A stretch of 64,000 nt of DNA. Source: Rugamonas rubra (GTDB taxonomy: Bacteria > Pseudomonadota > Gammaproteobacteria > Burkholderiales > Burkholderiaceae_D). The stretch's first letter is position 1; the number at the start of each line of letters is the position of its first letter. This document shows positions 42,310 to 51,534 of this stretch, piece after piece. The stretch lies in the NCBI RefSeq assembly GCF_900114705.1, contig NZ_FOTW01000021.1, positions 105,788 to 169,787 on the forward strand, read 5' to 3'. The notes below the pieces were generated by a model. That model searched no databases, had not been told where the DNA came from, and was given only the letters and a program-made list of their open reading frames with translations. Position numbers and translations under genes: made by a program.

Positions 42310-43047
42310 ATGGACCACACAACTTCCGACCTGCCCAACATCAGCGGCCCGCACCTGGACCTGCCGACACTGGACAAGCTGCAACCGCCTGCCGTGTCGA
42401 CCCACGCGCCGCGCATCCTGTTGCTGTACGGCTCGCTGCGCGAGCGTTCGTTCAGCAAACTGTTGACCTTGGAGGCCGAGCGCCTGCTGCGCCATTTCGG
42501 CGCCGAAACGCGGGTGTTCGACCCGCACGGCCTGCCGATGGTCGACAGCGTCGGCCCCGAGCACCCCAAGGTGCAGGAGTTGCGCGAACTGTCGGCCTGG
42601 TCGGAAGGGCAGGTGTGGTGCAGCCCGGAGCGCCACGGCGCCGTCACCGGCGTGTTCAAGTCGCAGATCGACTGGCTGCCGCTGGAGATAGGCAGCCTGC
42701 GCCCGACCCAGGGCAAGACCTTGGCGGTGATGCAGGTGTGCGGCGGTTCGCAGTCGTTCAACGCCGTCAACGGTCTGCGCGTGCTGGGCCGCTGGATGCG
42801 CATGGTGACCATTCCCAACCAGTCGTCGGTGGCCAAGGCCTACCAGGAGTTCGACGAGGCGGGGCGGATGAAGCCGTCGGCCTACTACGACCGCCTGGCC
42901 GACGTGATGGAGGAGTTGTTCAAGTTCACCCTGTTGATCCGCGACCGCAGCGACTATCTGACCAGCCGCTACAGCGAACGCAAGGAGGCCGCGCCGGCCG
43001 AGGTGCGGCAGTTGGCTGCGGCCGCCATGGGCCACGAGAACCGTTGA
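42310..43047 (+). CDS. arsH: ArsH, NADPH-dependent FMN reductase of ars operons
   Basis: 245 aa starting 14 bp after arsB. Flavodoxin-like fold with the FMN-binding LLYGSLRERSFSKLL near residue 40 and SPERHGAVTGVFKSQIDWLPL. ArsH oxidises organic trivalent arsenicals and is a common last gene of ars operons. Confidence 0.92.
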   Translation: MDHTTSDLPNISGPHLDLPTLDKLQPPAVSTHAPRILLLYGSLRERSFSKLLTLEAERLLRHFGAETRVFDPHGLPMVDSVGPEHPKVQELRELSAWSEGQVWCSPERHGAVTGVFKSQIDWLPLEIGSLRPTQGKTLAVMQVCGGSQSFNAVNGLRVLGRWMRMVTIPNQSSVAKAYQEFDEAGRMKPSAYYDRLADVMEELFKFTLLIRDRSDYLTSRYSERKEAAPAEVRQLAAAAMGHENR

Positions 43048-43170
43048 CAGTGGCAGTATTCCTGCCGCGATGTTGCCAAGTTATCAGCTAGTTATGGCCG
43101 AGTTATGGCCAAGCTCTGGACCACCGCTGCCCTAGCCTGGCCCTGCGCCGGGTGATACCCAGAGCCGCGT

Positions 43171-43599
43171 TCAAGCGGCGACCGCGATCAGCGCCGCCTC
43201 AATGGCGGGATAAAACTCGCGGTCCTCTCTCTTCATCCGCTCGTACAGGGTCTTGAGCACCTGGTTGGCCTCGGCGCGGAAGGTCTCCGGCTCGTCGAGC
43301 AGCAGGCGCGGCGTGTTCCATTTGCCGGCGAAGGCCAAATAACTGCCGGCGATGCCGGTCATGTCGTTGCGGTAGTGCTGGCTCAGGCGGGCCAGTTCGG
43401 CGTTGCCGCTGGCCTCCAGCGTCGGGTAAAGCACGCGGTCCTCGACCGCCAGGTGTAGCTTGATGACGCCGCTCATGGCAACGACGCGGGCGGCGATGTC
43501 GACGGCGTTCTTGCCGATGCCGCCCTGGACCAGGTTGCGCAACGCGCCGATGGCGCTGAGGATGTCGATGTGTTGGTGTTTGAATTTGTCGATGTTCAT
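43171..43599 (-). CDS. Hemerythrin HHE-domain protein
   Basis: 142 aa from the ATG at 43599 with an AAGGA site; an upstream ATG at 43626 has none. A four-helix bundle with metal ligands in FKHQHIDILSAIG, KLHLAVEDRVLYP and EDREFYPAIE fits a di-iron hemerythrin-like protein. Roles range from oxygen or NO binding to redox stress response. It faces the diguanylate cyclase across a 273-bp gap. Confidence 0.85.
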   Translation of the reverse strand: MNIDKFKHQHIDILSAIGALRNLVQGGIGKNAVDIAARVVAMSGVIKLHLAVEDRVLYPTLEASGNAELARLSQHYRNDMTGIAGSYLAFAGKWNTPRLLLDEPETFRAEANQVLKTLYERMKREDREFYPAIEAALIAVAA

Positions 43600-43640
43600 G
43601 GCGGTGTCCTTATTTCTGATTGGCATGTTTAATTGGCTAA

Positions 43641-43656
43641 GGGTAATTCTATACCC
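43641..43656. promoter_or_regulatory. Inverted repeat upstream of the hemerythrin gene
   Basis: GGGTA-ATTCTA-TACCC, 42 bp upstream of the hemerythrin start, in the position of an operator. The binding protein is unknown. Confidence 0.35.
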
Positions 43657-43872
43657 CTCGAATCAAACAAGCAAACTAAATACATCTTTAACTTGATGGG
43701 CCAAATAGCCACGGCGCGGCATGAGACAGCTCAACACTGCCGTCGAGGTTAGTATTCGAGAGATTAGGCCGCAGGGATTTGGTCATACTGGAGGGCAAGT
43801 AGCAAGCTTGGTCGCCGCACGGCTTCCGTCGCCCGAAGGGGAAGGGCAGTACCACACCGCAAAGGATCGCCA

Positions 43873-45444
43873 ATGGCACCGTCGCCCGACGCCAGTCCGG
43901 CCCAGTCCGTACCTCAACGGCGCAGTGTCGCCTTGCTGGCCGCCACCTTCATCGTCTTGGTCTGCCTCTCCATGCTCGTCATGCAACTGTGGCAGGCGAT
44001 GCGCACGCGCGACATCCAACTGGCCGAGGCCGAAGCCTCGGCCACCAACCTGGCCCACGCCGTCGCCCAGCACGCCTACGACACCCTGAAGCAAGCCGAC
44101 ACCATCCTGGTCGGCCTGGTCGAGCGGCTGGAGAAGGACGGTTTGCCGACCGACGACCCGACGCGGCTGCGCCAGTTGCTGATCTCCCATGTCAACGAGC
44201 TGCCGCAAATGCACGCGCTGTTCGTCATCGGGCCGGACGGCGGCTGGCTGCTGAACTCGCGCAGCAACTCGACCGCCGGCCAGGACAGCGCCGACCGCGA
44301 ATACTACCTGTACCACCGCGACCACCGCGACCGTGGCGCGCACATCGGCCCGCCCATCCTCGGCAGGGTCAGCGGCGCCTGGGTGGTGACGGTGTCGCGC
44401 CGGCTCGACCGGCCCGACGGCAGTTTTGCCGGCGTGGTCATGGCCAGTATCGACATGCACTACTTCAGCCGCTATTACCAACGTTTCGCCATCGGCCGCT
44501 CCGGCGCCATCTTCGTCGCGCTCGACAACGGCGTCATGCTGGTGCGCCGGCCGTTCGAGGAAAAGTCGCTGGGGCGCGACATCTCGCGCCTGCCGCTGTT
44601 CCGCGACTACCTGCCGCGCGCGCCGGCCGGCACCAGCACCTTCACCTCCGGCCAGGACGGCGTGACCCGCATCAACAGCTACCGCCGGGTGCAGCAGTAC
44701 CCGCTGGTGGTGTCGGCGGCGCTGTCGCAAAGCGAAATGCTGAGCGGCTGGCGCGCCGACGCCTGGCTGCACGCCGTCGCCGTCGCCACGCTGACGCTGG
44801 GCCTGGCCTTGCTGGGCATGCGCCTGCTCAAGCAGATCCGCCTGCGCGCCGAGGCGGAAGGGGAGTTGTTGACGGCGCGCCACGCGCTGGAAAGCCTGAA
44901 CCGCACGCTGGCCGCGCTGGCCATGCAGGACGGCTTGACCGGCCTGGCCAACCGGCGCCATTTCGACGCCGCGCTGCAGGAGGAGTTCAGCCGCGCCGTG
45001 CGCAACGCCAGCCCGCTGGCCCTGATCATGATCGACGTCGATTGCTTCAAGCAGTACAACGACATCTACGGCCACGCGGCGGGCGACGCCTGCCTGCGCG
45101 CAATCGGCAAGGTGGTGGCGCAGGGCAAGCACCGGCCCGGCGACCTGACCGCCCGCTACGGCGGGGAAGAGCTGGCGGTGCTGTTGCCGGGAACCGACGT
45201 GGCGGGCGCGGTGGCCGTCGGCGAGAACATCCGGCTCGCCATCGAACTGTTGGAGTTGACCCACGCCGGCTGTCCCGGCGGCCGGGTCACGGTGAGCGTG
45301 GGGGTGGAGGCCTTCGTTCCGGCGACCAGGGACAGGCGGCCGCTTGATCTGGTCGAGGCCGCCGACAAGGCGCTGTACCAAGCCAAGGCAGGGGGCAGGA
45401 ACCGGGTCTGTGCACGCAGCGAGGTGCTGGAGCAGTGCGCCTGA
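43873..45444 (+). CDS. Membrane diguanylate cyclase with dCache sensor
   Basis: 523 aa. TM1 (about 20-42), a periplasmic double-Cache-like sensor (about 50-290), TM2 (about 300-322) and a GGDEF domain (about 350-520). The active site reads GGEEL, and an inhibitory RxxD site (RPGD) lies five residues before it, so product inhibition is expected. It should make c-di-GMP in response to an external ligand. Confidence 0.92.
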   Translation: MAPSPDASPAQSVPQRRSVALLAATFIVLVCLSMLVMQLWQAMRTRDIQLAEAEASATNLAHAVAQHAYDTLKQADTILVGLVERLEKDGLPTDDPTRLRQLLISHVNELPQMHALFVIGPDGGWLLNSRSNSTAGQDSADREYYLYHRDHRDRGAHIGPPILGRVSGAWVVTVSRRLDRPDGSFAGVVMASIDMHYFSRYYQRFAIGRSGAIFVALDNGVMLVRRPFEEKSLGRDISRLPLFRDYLPRAPAGTSTFTSGQDGVTRINSYRRVQQYPLVVSAALSQSEMLSGWRADAWLHAVAVATLTLGLALLGMRLLKQIRLRAEAEGELLTARHALESLNRTLAALAMQDGLTGLANRRHFDAALQEEFSRAVRNASPLALIMIDVDCFKQYNDIYGHAAGDACLRAIGKVVAQGKHRPGDLTARYGGEELAVLLPGTDVAGAVAVGENIRLAIELLELTHAGCPGGRVTVSVGVEAFVPATRDRRPLDLVEAADKALYQAKAGGRNRVCARSEVLEQCA

Positions 45445-45541
45445 CGACGAGGCCGGCCATGTTTTGTGCCCGTTTCGCGCACGCAAGCGCCCTCTCCCCC
45501 AGCAATTCAAGTCGAGATTACTCCTCATATTGTCGAGTTAA

Positions 45542-45566
45542 AATACTGTACGGAATACTGTATAAT
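45542..45566 (+). promoter_or_regulatory. Recombinase promoter with 9-bp direct repeats
   Basis: AATACTGTA occurs at 45542-45550 and 45554-45562, a 12-bp period. The second copy runs into a perfect TATAAT at 45561-45566. No strong -35 is seen. The repeats could be an operator for control of the recombinase that starts 50 bp downstream. Confidence 0.45.
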
Positions 45567-45615
45567 TCACTGGTTGAATGAACAGTGTTTTGCCAGCGGC
45601 ACCTCCAAAAACTCG

Positions 45616-46782
45616 ATGAAAAAATTTGAACTGATCGACCTGGCGCCGGCCACCGCCGCCACCCTTGGGGAAGGCGAGCGGCGCAAGGGCTACCTAGCCG
45701 GCCTGCGCGACATCGCCGACGACGCCATCACCGACGCCCAGACCGACAGCGAAATCGCCCGCGAGTTCATCGGCCACGGCGAACTCGGCCCCAAGTCCGT
45801 CACCAACACGCAAAAAGAGCTGTTCCGCTTCCTGACCTGGTGCCGCGAAGAGGCCGGCAAAACGCTGCGCATGCTCAACGTGGCCGACCTGAACGCCTAC
45901 AAGGATTTCCTCAGGGAGCCGCCGGCCGAGTGGATTTCCACCACCAAATGGCCGCGTGCCGATCCGCGCTACCGGCCGTTCAGCGGACCGCTGTCGGACG
46001 CCAGCCGGCGCCAGGCGATGATCGCCGTCAAGGGCCTGCTGGCGTTCGCCGAGCAAACCGGCTACTTGCGGCGCGACCCCGGCGCCCTGGTCAAAAACGT
46101 CAAAATGCCGCACACCAACCGCGTCACGCGCTACCTGACGCAACAGGCCATCGCCCTGGCGCTGGCCACCGTCGGCGCGCGCGCCGCCAGCACGCCGGCA
46201 GCCTTGCGGCGGCGCGCCCGCGACCGCTTCCTGTTGTTGGCCTACACGCACACCGGCGCCCGGCTCAACGAGATCGTCAGCGCCAACATGGGCGCGCTGT
46301 ACACCGAAGGCAACGGCCGCTGGTGGCTCGACGTGATGGGCAAAGGCGGCAAGCCACGGCGCCTGCCGGTGCCGGACGATCTGCTCGACGCCTATCGACA
46401 ATACCGCCAGGCCTACGGACTGTTGCCGCAGACCGTGCGCGCCGACGACATGCCGTTGGTGTTGTCGAGCCGCAGCCGCGCGCCGGCGCGCGTTTCCGAC
46501 GAGGCCGCGTCCGACGCGCTGAAGGCGCTGTTCAACGACGCCGCGCGCGCCGCGTCCGCGCTGGGCGACGCCGACACGGCGGCCACGCTGCGCCAGGCGT
46601 CGACGCACTGGCTGCGCCACAGCATGCTGACCAACCACGCCAACAACGGCGTGCAGCTCAAGACGCTGCAGGAGACCGCCGGCCACGCCAGCATCGCCAC
46701 CACGGCGGCGTACCTGCACAAGACCGACAACGAGCGGCACGACGAGATTTTGGCTTCGGTGAATGGCAACAATATCGTTTGA
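45616..46782 (+). CDS. Tyrosine recombinase next to dif
   Basis: 388 aa from the ATG at 45616. An N-terminal SAM-like core-binding domain covers about 60-180. The catalytic domain has Arg in THTGARLNE, HWLRHSMLTNH, GHASIATTAAYLHK, and the Tyr nucleophile in AAYLHK. It is longer than XerC/XerD (about 300 aa), with an extra N-terminal 50 residues. It lies 48 bp from the dif site but outside the dif-bounded prophage, and its GC-rich codon use matches the chromosome rather than the phage. It could be a chromosomal dif-linked recombinase or the relic of an element that used the same site. Confidence 0.88.
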   Translation: MKKFELIDLAPATAATLGEGERRKGYLAGLRDIADDAITDAQTDSEIAREFIGHGELGPKSVTNTQKELFRFLTWCREEAGKTLRMLNVADLNAYKDFLREPPAEWISTTKWPRADPRYRPFSGPLSDASRRQAMIAVKGLLAFAEQTGYLRRDPGALVKNVKMPHTNRVTRYLTQQAIALALATVGARAASTPAALRRRARDRFLLLAYTHTGARLNEIVSANMGALYTEGNGRWWLDVMGKGGKPRRLPVPDDLLDAYRQYRQAYGLLPQTVRADDMPLVLSSRSRAPARVSDEAASDALKALFNDAARAASALGDADTAATLRQASTHWLRHSMLTNHANNGVQLKTLQETAGHASIATTAAYLHKTDNERHDEILASVNGNNIV

Positions 46783-46830
46783 TCAGGCGTCTTGTGGTTG
46801 GGGCGAAGGCGCCAATTTACCGCACACAAG

Positions 46831-46858
46831 ACTTCGCATAATTTATATTATGTTAAAT
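46831..46858. other. dif: Chromosomal dif site (left prophage junction)
   Basis: A 28-bp XerCD recombination site: XerC arm ACTTCGCATAA (46831-46841), centre TTTATA (46842-46847), XerD arm TTATGTTAAAT (46848-46858). It differs from the E. coli site at only a few positions. It marks the replication terminus and forms the left end of the inovirus prophage. Confidence 0.92.
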
Positions 46859-46903
46859 AGCCTGTCGAACCGACGCCGTAATTTTGCCTAACCCCCAACC
46901 CCA

Positions 46904-47179
46904 TCATTCCGTCCTAAAATCCCCCCGCTTCAACCTGCCGCAAATAGCGTGACACGCTAGCTCTTGTTCAAAACACCGCTTACACACCCGCGTCCTCAAA
47001 CAGTAGCGCGCCTCCCGCACCGCCCACCGTGGAATACCGTAAAGGTACATCACTTGTGCGAGCACCCTTGTACGATTTACAGCCCTCCAGTTGGTCTCTC
47101 TCGCATTGCGAATTATGTAGTACTGCTGCCGAAACTCGGTCTCAACAGCCTGAAGTAATGTGTCAGTGAACATTGGCAT
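46904..47179 (-). CDS. Hypothetical phage protein downstream of rep
   Basis: 91 aa from the ATG at 47179 with GGAAAT upstream; an earlier ATG at 47197 lacks a site. Basic and helical, with a C-x2-C pair (RVCKRCFEQELAC) near residue 70. It lies 54 bp after rep. Function unknown. Confidence 0.6.
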   Translation of the reverse strand: MPMFTDTLLQAVETEFRQQYYIIRNARETNWRAVNRTRVLAQVMYLYGIPRWAVREARYCLRTRVCKRCFEQELACHAICGRLKRGDFRTE

Positions 47180-47233
47180 ATTTCCACTATACAACAATTG
47201 TTACTACAGTATGAATAGCTACCGCCTACAGCA

Positions 47234-48130
47234 TCAAAATGGACAAGACATATCAAGCCCTTTAGATCGAGGCGCAGAAGCCAACCAAACGACCCCTAGG
47301 CCGTTGTTACACCACGTTTGAATACCTTCAAGGCCATACTGAGCAATCACGGTAAAAGCCGCCTGGACAGCGCCAAGCATGGAAGTGCAATGAAGCCTGA
47401 TCGTGTAGACGTCAGGAACGACGATCCCCCGCGATCTAAAGTAGCGCTTCTGATCCAGCTGCCTAGCGTCCATCTGCTTCGAGCAATACTTGGCGATGTA
47501 GCTTGCGAGCTTGTGGGCGCCGGTCTGGCCGAACCCGAAGCGATGAGGATCGCGCACGTTCACTTGGCCCATTTGTTCCCCAGTCGGGCCAAGGCCAAGC
47601 ACGCGCTGCCAGATCGAGCGAAGCAAAACATAGTTTTGGCGTCCACGAACGGCAATGTGAAAGTGAAGCGCGCCCCGTTCCTGCTCCTCAATGACCGCCA
47701 CATAATGGAAATCGGCGACCTTGCCCAGACGACGGCGGAAGGCGTCAAAGTGTTTCAAAGCCGTAGCACGATCAACCATGTTTTCCCTGTAGGTCAACGT
47801 AACAAGCCGATCCGCTCCAATCGTCTTGCAGCACTCCCGCACCTTCTTTTTTGCCCGGCGGCCGGCATCATCATCGTTCGATTCGCGCTTATCCGACTCG
47901 CCACGCTTTGCACGCGGTTTGAGCGGCATTGCAGCCCCTACAAAGTGTCTATCCTTGCAAACCGACACCTCGCACTGCCCATCCGGATAAACGCGCTGGC
48001 GAAGCGTATAGCCGTCCTGCCAGCCGTTGCCGTCATCGGTCCAGTATTCCGGCTTCTGTTCATCGTTATCAAGAGATAGTGGCGAAAGTGCAATTGACTG
48101 AGCATCGAAAGTGTTATCTAATTCGGACAT
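47234..48130 (-). CDS. Rolling-circle replication initiator (phage Rep)
   Basis: 298 aa, ATG with an AGGAAAACC site. HUH-endonuclease signatures are present: motif 1 LVTLTYREN, motif 2 GALHFHIAV (the HxH metal site) and motif 3 SYIAKYCSKQM with two Tyr four residues apart, as in superfamily-I initiators. It nicks the viral strand at the origin, probably in the adjacent intergenic region. The N-terminal 80 residues are acidic and unrecognised. Confidence 0.9.
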   Translation of the reverse strand: MSELDNTFDAQSIALSPLSLDNDEQKPEYWTDDGNGWQDGYTLRQRVYPDGQCEVSVCKDRHFVGAAMPLKPRAKRGESDKRESNDDDAGRRAKKKVRECCKTIGADRLVTLTYRENMVDRATALKHFDAFRRRLGKVADFHYVAVIEEQERGALHFHIAVRGRQNYVLLRSIWQRVLGLGPTGEQMGQVNVRDPHRFGFGQTGAHKLASYIAKYCSKQMDARQLDQKRYFRSRGIVVPDVYTIRLHCTSMLGAVQAAFTVIAQYGLEGIQTWCNNGLGVVWLASAPRSKGLDMSCPF

Positions 48131-48678
48131 CGGTTTTCCTGTTGTAGCAGGTGAATCGGGGCCACCAGAGTTAGCGCTCTAGGTGGCTTTTTCTTTGGTC
48201 GATCAAGAACTGAAAATCTGAAAATCATTTGTTGCCTGAGGACGCCAACTACTACGATTTACTGTGCTGTACGTTAAGTGTCCCTAATACAAGTTTAGCG
48301 GCGCTGCGCGCCGCTGCCAGTGCTGCGCCCTTGCAGCGTCGCCATCCCCGCAACCTGGGCATGAGCCACCGCAAACTGCTACAACCTCAGCAGAGGAAAA
48401 TTGACTTGAGGGCGCGGTTCACACACCCCCATAACCCCACACACGCCCGCCAACCGGCCTACCGTGCATGAGGTGCCGCGCCCCGCTTCCAGTCGCCGCC
48501 AACAGGCCCTTCCGGGCTTCCGATTCGATGAAACCCCCATCGAACCGGTAAGAGAAAAATTCTGCCGATCGCCGACCGCCTAAACAATGTTCGGTGCCGG
48601 ATTCAAACATTCCCTGAAATTTCACGCCGGCATGAAATTCAACGACATCTGAACCGCAGCCATCTAAACTAAATTCGG
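48131..48678. other. Phage intergenic region, likely origin and packaging signal
   Basis: About 550 bp with no convincing gene. It holds three strong hairpins: 48161-48187, 48297-48315 (AGCGGCGC-TGC-GCGCCGCT, a perfect 8-bp stem) and 48322-48337 (GCTGC-GCCCTT-GCAGC). Inoviruses keep plus- and minus-strand origins and the packaging hairpin in such a gap beside rep. The exact nick site cannot be named. A 68-codon open frame at 48419-48625 (minus) has no family signal. Confidence 0.6.
48161..48192 (+). terminator. Hairpin with T-run (terminator-like or packaging signal)
   Basis: GCCACCAGAG-TTAGCG-CTCTAGGTGGC with a one-base bulge, followed by TTTTT on the plus strand. As a plus-strand terminator it would stop transcripts entering from rep's antisense side. 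On the viral strand it could be the packaging hairpin. Confidence 0.5.
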
Positions 48679-48948
48679 TCAGCGCTTGCGCAGTAATCGA
48701 TCACGCAAAATCCGGTCGACCGCACTCCCCTTGGCCTCGTCCTTGAACTGCACGAACGCATCGAGGGCGGCAATCACATCAAGCGACACCTCGACCGTAA
48801 GAACGCCCTTCCCTTCCTCCTTCAGCCGTTGCCGCCGAGCCTTCTGCCGCTGCGCATCGGTCATCGCCGAACCGGTAGCAGGACGCCCGCGGCCGCGCTT
48901 AATCGGGCCGAGCATATCGAGCGTATGAACGTCCTCAACTTGCTTCAT
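48679..48948 (-). CDS. Ribbon-helix-helix-like phage regulator
   Basis: 89 aa. A basic N-terminus (KRGRGRPATGSAMTDAQRQK) of the RepB-regulator style is followed by LTVEVSLDVIAALDAFV and KGSAVDRILRDRLL, which fit a beta-helix-helix DNA-binding unit. An operator half-site lies just upstream of its start. It probably controls phage transcription or Rep copy number. Confidence 0.65.
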   Translation of the reverse strand: MKQVEDVHTLDMLGPIKRGRGRPATGSAMTDAQRQKARRQRLKEEGKGVLTVEVSLDVIAALDAFVQFKDEAKGSAVDRILRDRLLRKR

Positions 48949-48966
48949 TTGGCGCCATCCATTTAT

Positions 48967-48980
48967 CGTGACATGTAGCG
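48967..48980. promoter_or_regulatory. Operator-like half-site before the RHH gene
   Basis: CGTGACATGTAGCG: the left ten bases fit the palindrome seen at 55081 exactly, and the right half is degenerate. It lies in the 33-bp gap between the pIV stop and the regulator start. Confidence 0.45.
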
Positions 48981-48981
48981 T

Positions 48982-50241
48982 TTATTCCGACCCCGCCACC
49001 TTCGCGCTAAGGATCAAAACTAGATCGGTCTGAACCGCGCTATCCGACTTCGAAGACCACGACGCGGGAAGGAACGGCAGCGACGACGTGGAAACAGTTT
49101 TCTGAGTGTCGTTCAAGCCACCGATCAACAACACCTCGCCATTCGCAACAGTGACCCTTGTCTTGACTTGGCGCTTGATAAGCGTCGGCGAACCGGCAAC
49201 CCCGGTGGCGGTAGTCTTGAAGCTGCTGATCTGACCGTCCACCAGCAGCTGTATGCGGCCCGAGCCTAGAACCTTTGGCAGCACGTCCACAATCACGCCA
49301 GAGGGCCGGTAGACGACGTTCTGCACCGTGTTACCGGCGTTGTCCTTGCCAGTGCTGGAAATGGTCGGCGTCTCGTCGCCAACGGTAAGCACAAGGTTCT
49401 CGTAATCGTCGCCGACAATGCGGCTGTTCGACACCTGCTTAAACCGGCTGTCAGTGTTGAGCGCGTCCACGACCAACTGGAAGCTCGCACTCTTCAAACT
49501 GATCGCCGACCCGGAATTGACGGAGCCAAGCGACACACCGAGCTTCGCACCAAGCACGGTGGCCAGTAGCGATATGCCGCGACCGGAGCCGACATTGTTT
49601 GTCACCTCGACCCAAGACGCGGACACGTCCACCAACTTTGGCAAGGCATCGACGGCGGCAATCAGGGTTTGCATCTTATCCAGCGCGGCCGGCGATCCAG
49701 TCAGCACCACATTGCCGCCGGCAGCATTGACGGCCGCCTTACCGAACGACGAAGCGACAACGCCGGCAAGAAACTCAGCGGGCCTATTTTGCGGAACGTA
49801 GACACGGCTTTCATCATCAACCTTGCGCGGCGCCGGCGTCAATTCATCCTGGGAAAACGCAATCGCCTTTGGTGCCGACTGGACGACGGCAACGGGAGCA
49901 GCCGGAACAGCAGTGCCATCGGTGGCGAGCGGCGACGGAAGCGAGCGGCCAGCCGGCACAAGGTAATACACGCCGTCACGAACGGTCAAGGCAACGCCCT
50001 GCTGCTGCAAAATCCCTTCGACGAATGGAAGCACCTTGTCAGGCTCAATGCCCGAAACGCTCAACGTCATCTTGCGATCATTGGCAAGCACGTCCGGCGA
50101 AATGACGTAGTTGACGTGAAGAAGATTTTTGAAAATGGACTGACTGAACGCGACCAGCGGGACGTCAGAAAAATTGAACGACACAGGCGCAGCGAACGCC
50201 ACCAGCGGGCCGCAAAGAAGCATCAAAAGTATCTTCTTCAT
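48982..50241 (-). CDS. pIV-like secretin for phage export
   Basis: 419 aa from the ATG at 50241, overlapping the zot stop (ATGA). Signal peptide MKKILLMLLCGPLVAFA, N0/N1-type domains (VNYVISPDVL; LQQQGVALTVRDGVYYLV), and a C-terminal secretin region (VSASWVEVTNNVGSG; TRVTVANGEVLLIGGL). It forms the outer-membrane gate for virion extrusion. Having its own secretin means the phage does not depend on the host type II channel. Confidence 0.9.
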   Translation of the reverse strand: MKKILLMLLCGPLVAFAAPVSFNFSDVPLVAFSQSIFKNLLHVNYVISPDVLANDRKMTLSVSGIEPDKVLPFVEGILQQQGVALTVRDGVYYLVPAGRSLPSPLATDGTAVPAAPVAVVQSAPKAIAFSQDELTPAPRKVDDESRVYVPQNRPAEFLAGVVASSFGKAAVNAAGGNVVLTGSPAALDKMQTLIAAVDALPKLVDVSASWVEVTNNVGSGRGISLLATVLGAKLGVSLGSVNSGSAISLKSASFQLVVDALNTDSRFKQVSNSRIVGDDYENLVLTVGDETPTISSTGKDNAGNTVQNVVYRPSGVIVDVLPKVLGSGRIQLLVDGQISSFKTTATGVAGSPTLIKRQVKTRVTVANGEVLLIGGLNDTQKTVSTSSLPFLPASWSSKSDSAVQTDLVLILSAKVAGSE

Positions 50242-51389
50242 TTGATGCCCCGTACCCAAATATGCTCGGCCGTCTCAGCCTCCCAGCCACTAGCGCGAAC
50301 GACCAACATCGGAGACTCAACAGTGCTGCCGTCCGAGAGTGTAACGAAAGCCTTACCCGCAGAATTTTGAAAATAGCCCACCCCCTTAAGCGAGTCAGAA
50401 AAGACCCGAGCGGAAGGCTGCGCCGCAGCGCCGATAGCCGGCAATCTCTGCCCAACAATGCGGGAGCCGAAGAGACCCAACACGACACCGACGAACATCG
50501 AACCAATGAGAAATTTAGTCATGTGCTTAGACACAGGTTTTGGTGGAAGAACACGGGCGCGCAGCAACGACAAACCAAGCGGGCCGGGAAGAACGGGGCC
50601 GACAAAATCGGCAGGGACGCCAACCTTGGCGGACAGGTGCCATGCCGGCAAAAGACAGTGGACGCCATGGGGGTAGCTTTCAGAAAACACCTGTGTGGTG
50701 TTGTAGGCGTTGTTTAGGTCGTCGCCACGAAATACCCAGCGATCCGCAACCAACGCATCGGGCATCGCACCGAGGCGGACAACGCCGATATGGACACGCG
50801 GCAAATTCCCCTCGGTAGCGCCGGCCGTCAACAGCTTGAGCGCGCCGCTAATGACAGGAACCTTCATACGATCAAGACGATTTAGCCGCACAACGTATTC
50901 AAGCAGACTATCCCGCAACTGCTTATCTACCTGAGCAATGTTCTGCATGATGAAGAACACGTCCCAGCCGTACTTGCGCGCATGAATCGCCCATTCCAGC
51001 ATTTCGGCACGGCCCTTGTCTTGAAAATTTCGAGTGTTGAGCCACGAGCCGCACTCATCCAAAATCAGCGCGCCATTGTGGGATTCATCGAACCCGGGAA
51101 GCAGCCGAGGCGATGGCGCCGACGCTTCAAATCCATTTTTCCCCGAGCGCAAAATGGGCTCAAAATCGATGAAGCGATTTCCGCTGCCGACCATGTAGAG
51201 ATCGGCGGAAGACGGCTTATCCGGTATACGGATCACGGACGACCTGTCACGCTCAGGCATCAAATGCTCTAGGAACACGTCACAATTTGTTGCGACCCTT
51301 TTGCCCTGGCGAAGGTAGCGCCGGATTTGGTCAATTGCGGCCTTACCCTTGCCGCTGCCGAGCTTACCCGTTATCGCGTAGACGGCCAT
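50238..51389 (-). CDS. zot: Zot/pI assembly ATPase
   Basis: 383 aa. Walker A ITGKLGSGKGKAA near residue 7, Walker B NGALILDECGSWLN near 105, and a membrane helix (FLIGSMFVGVVLGLF) near 290 with a periplasmic tail of about 80 residues. It is the inner-membrane motor of virion assembly. Its start overlaps the preceding small gene by 26 bp and its stop the pIV start by 4 bp. Confidence 0.92.
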   Translation of the reverse strand: MAVYAITGKLGSGKGKAAIDQIRRYLRQGKRVATNCDVFLEHLMPERDRSSVIRIPDKPSSADLYMVGSGNRFIDFEPILRSGKNGFEASAPSPRLLPGFDESHNGALILDECGSWLNTRNFQDKGRAEMLEWAIHARKYGWDVFFIMQNIAQVDKQLRDSLLEYVVRLNRLDRMKVPVISGALKLLTAGATEGNLPRVHIGVVRLGAMPDALVADRWVFRGDDLNNAYNTTQVFSESYPHGVHCLLPAWHLSAKVGVPADFVGPVLPGPLGLSLLRARVLPPKPVSKHMTKFLIGSMFVGVVLGLFGSRIVGQRLPAIGAAAQPSARVFSDSLKGVGYFQNSAGKAFVTLSDGSTVESPMLVVRASGWEAETAEHIWVRGIK

Positions 51390-51534
51390 CGGCTTGATCT
51401 TTCAACGTGGATTTTGAACGAGCAGAAGACAGGAAGTCATCGGGCAAATTGGATGCAATATGCACCCACACGAACCAGATGAAGCAGACGAAAACGAGGG
51501 CCAGAAATATGACTTCGCGCTGATGCATGTTCAT
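51364..51534 (-). CDS. Small single-span phage membrane protein
   Basis: 56 aa: MNMHQREV, one membrane span (VIFLALVFVCFIWFVWVHIA) and a charged tail. It starts in an ATGA overlap with the pVI stop and runs 26 bp into zot, so it is tightly coupled. It may be a pXI-like assembly partner of Zot. Confidence 0.7.
   Translation of the reverse strand: MNMHQREVIFLALVFVCFIWFVWVHIASNLPDDFLSSARSKSTLKDQADGRLRDNG

Noticed and set aside
43660..43872. c-di-GMP riboswitch before the diguanylate cyclase
   Set aside because: No GEMM-type core or paired helices could be recognised.
45616..46782. The recombinase as the prophage integrase
   Set aside because: It lies outside the dif-bounded element and has chromosome-like base composition; the dif junctions point to host XerCD.
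46945..46959. TAGCGTGACACGCTA as a fourth phage operator
   Set aside because: It shares GCGTGACA but has different half-site spacing and lies inside a coding frame, not in a promoter gap.
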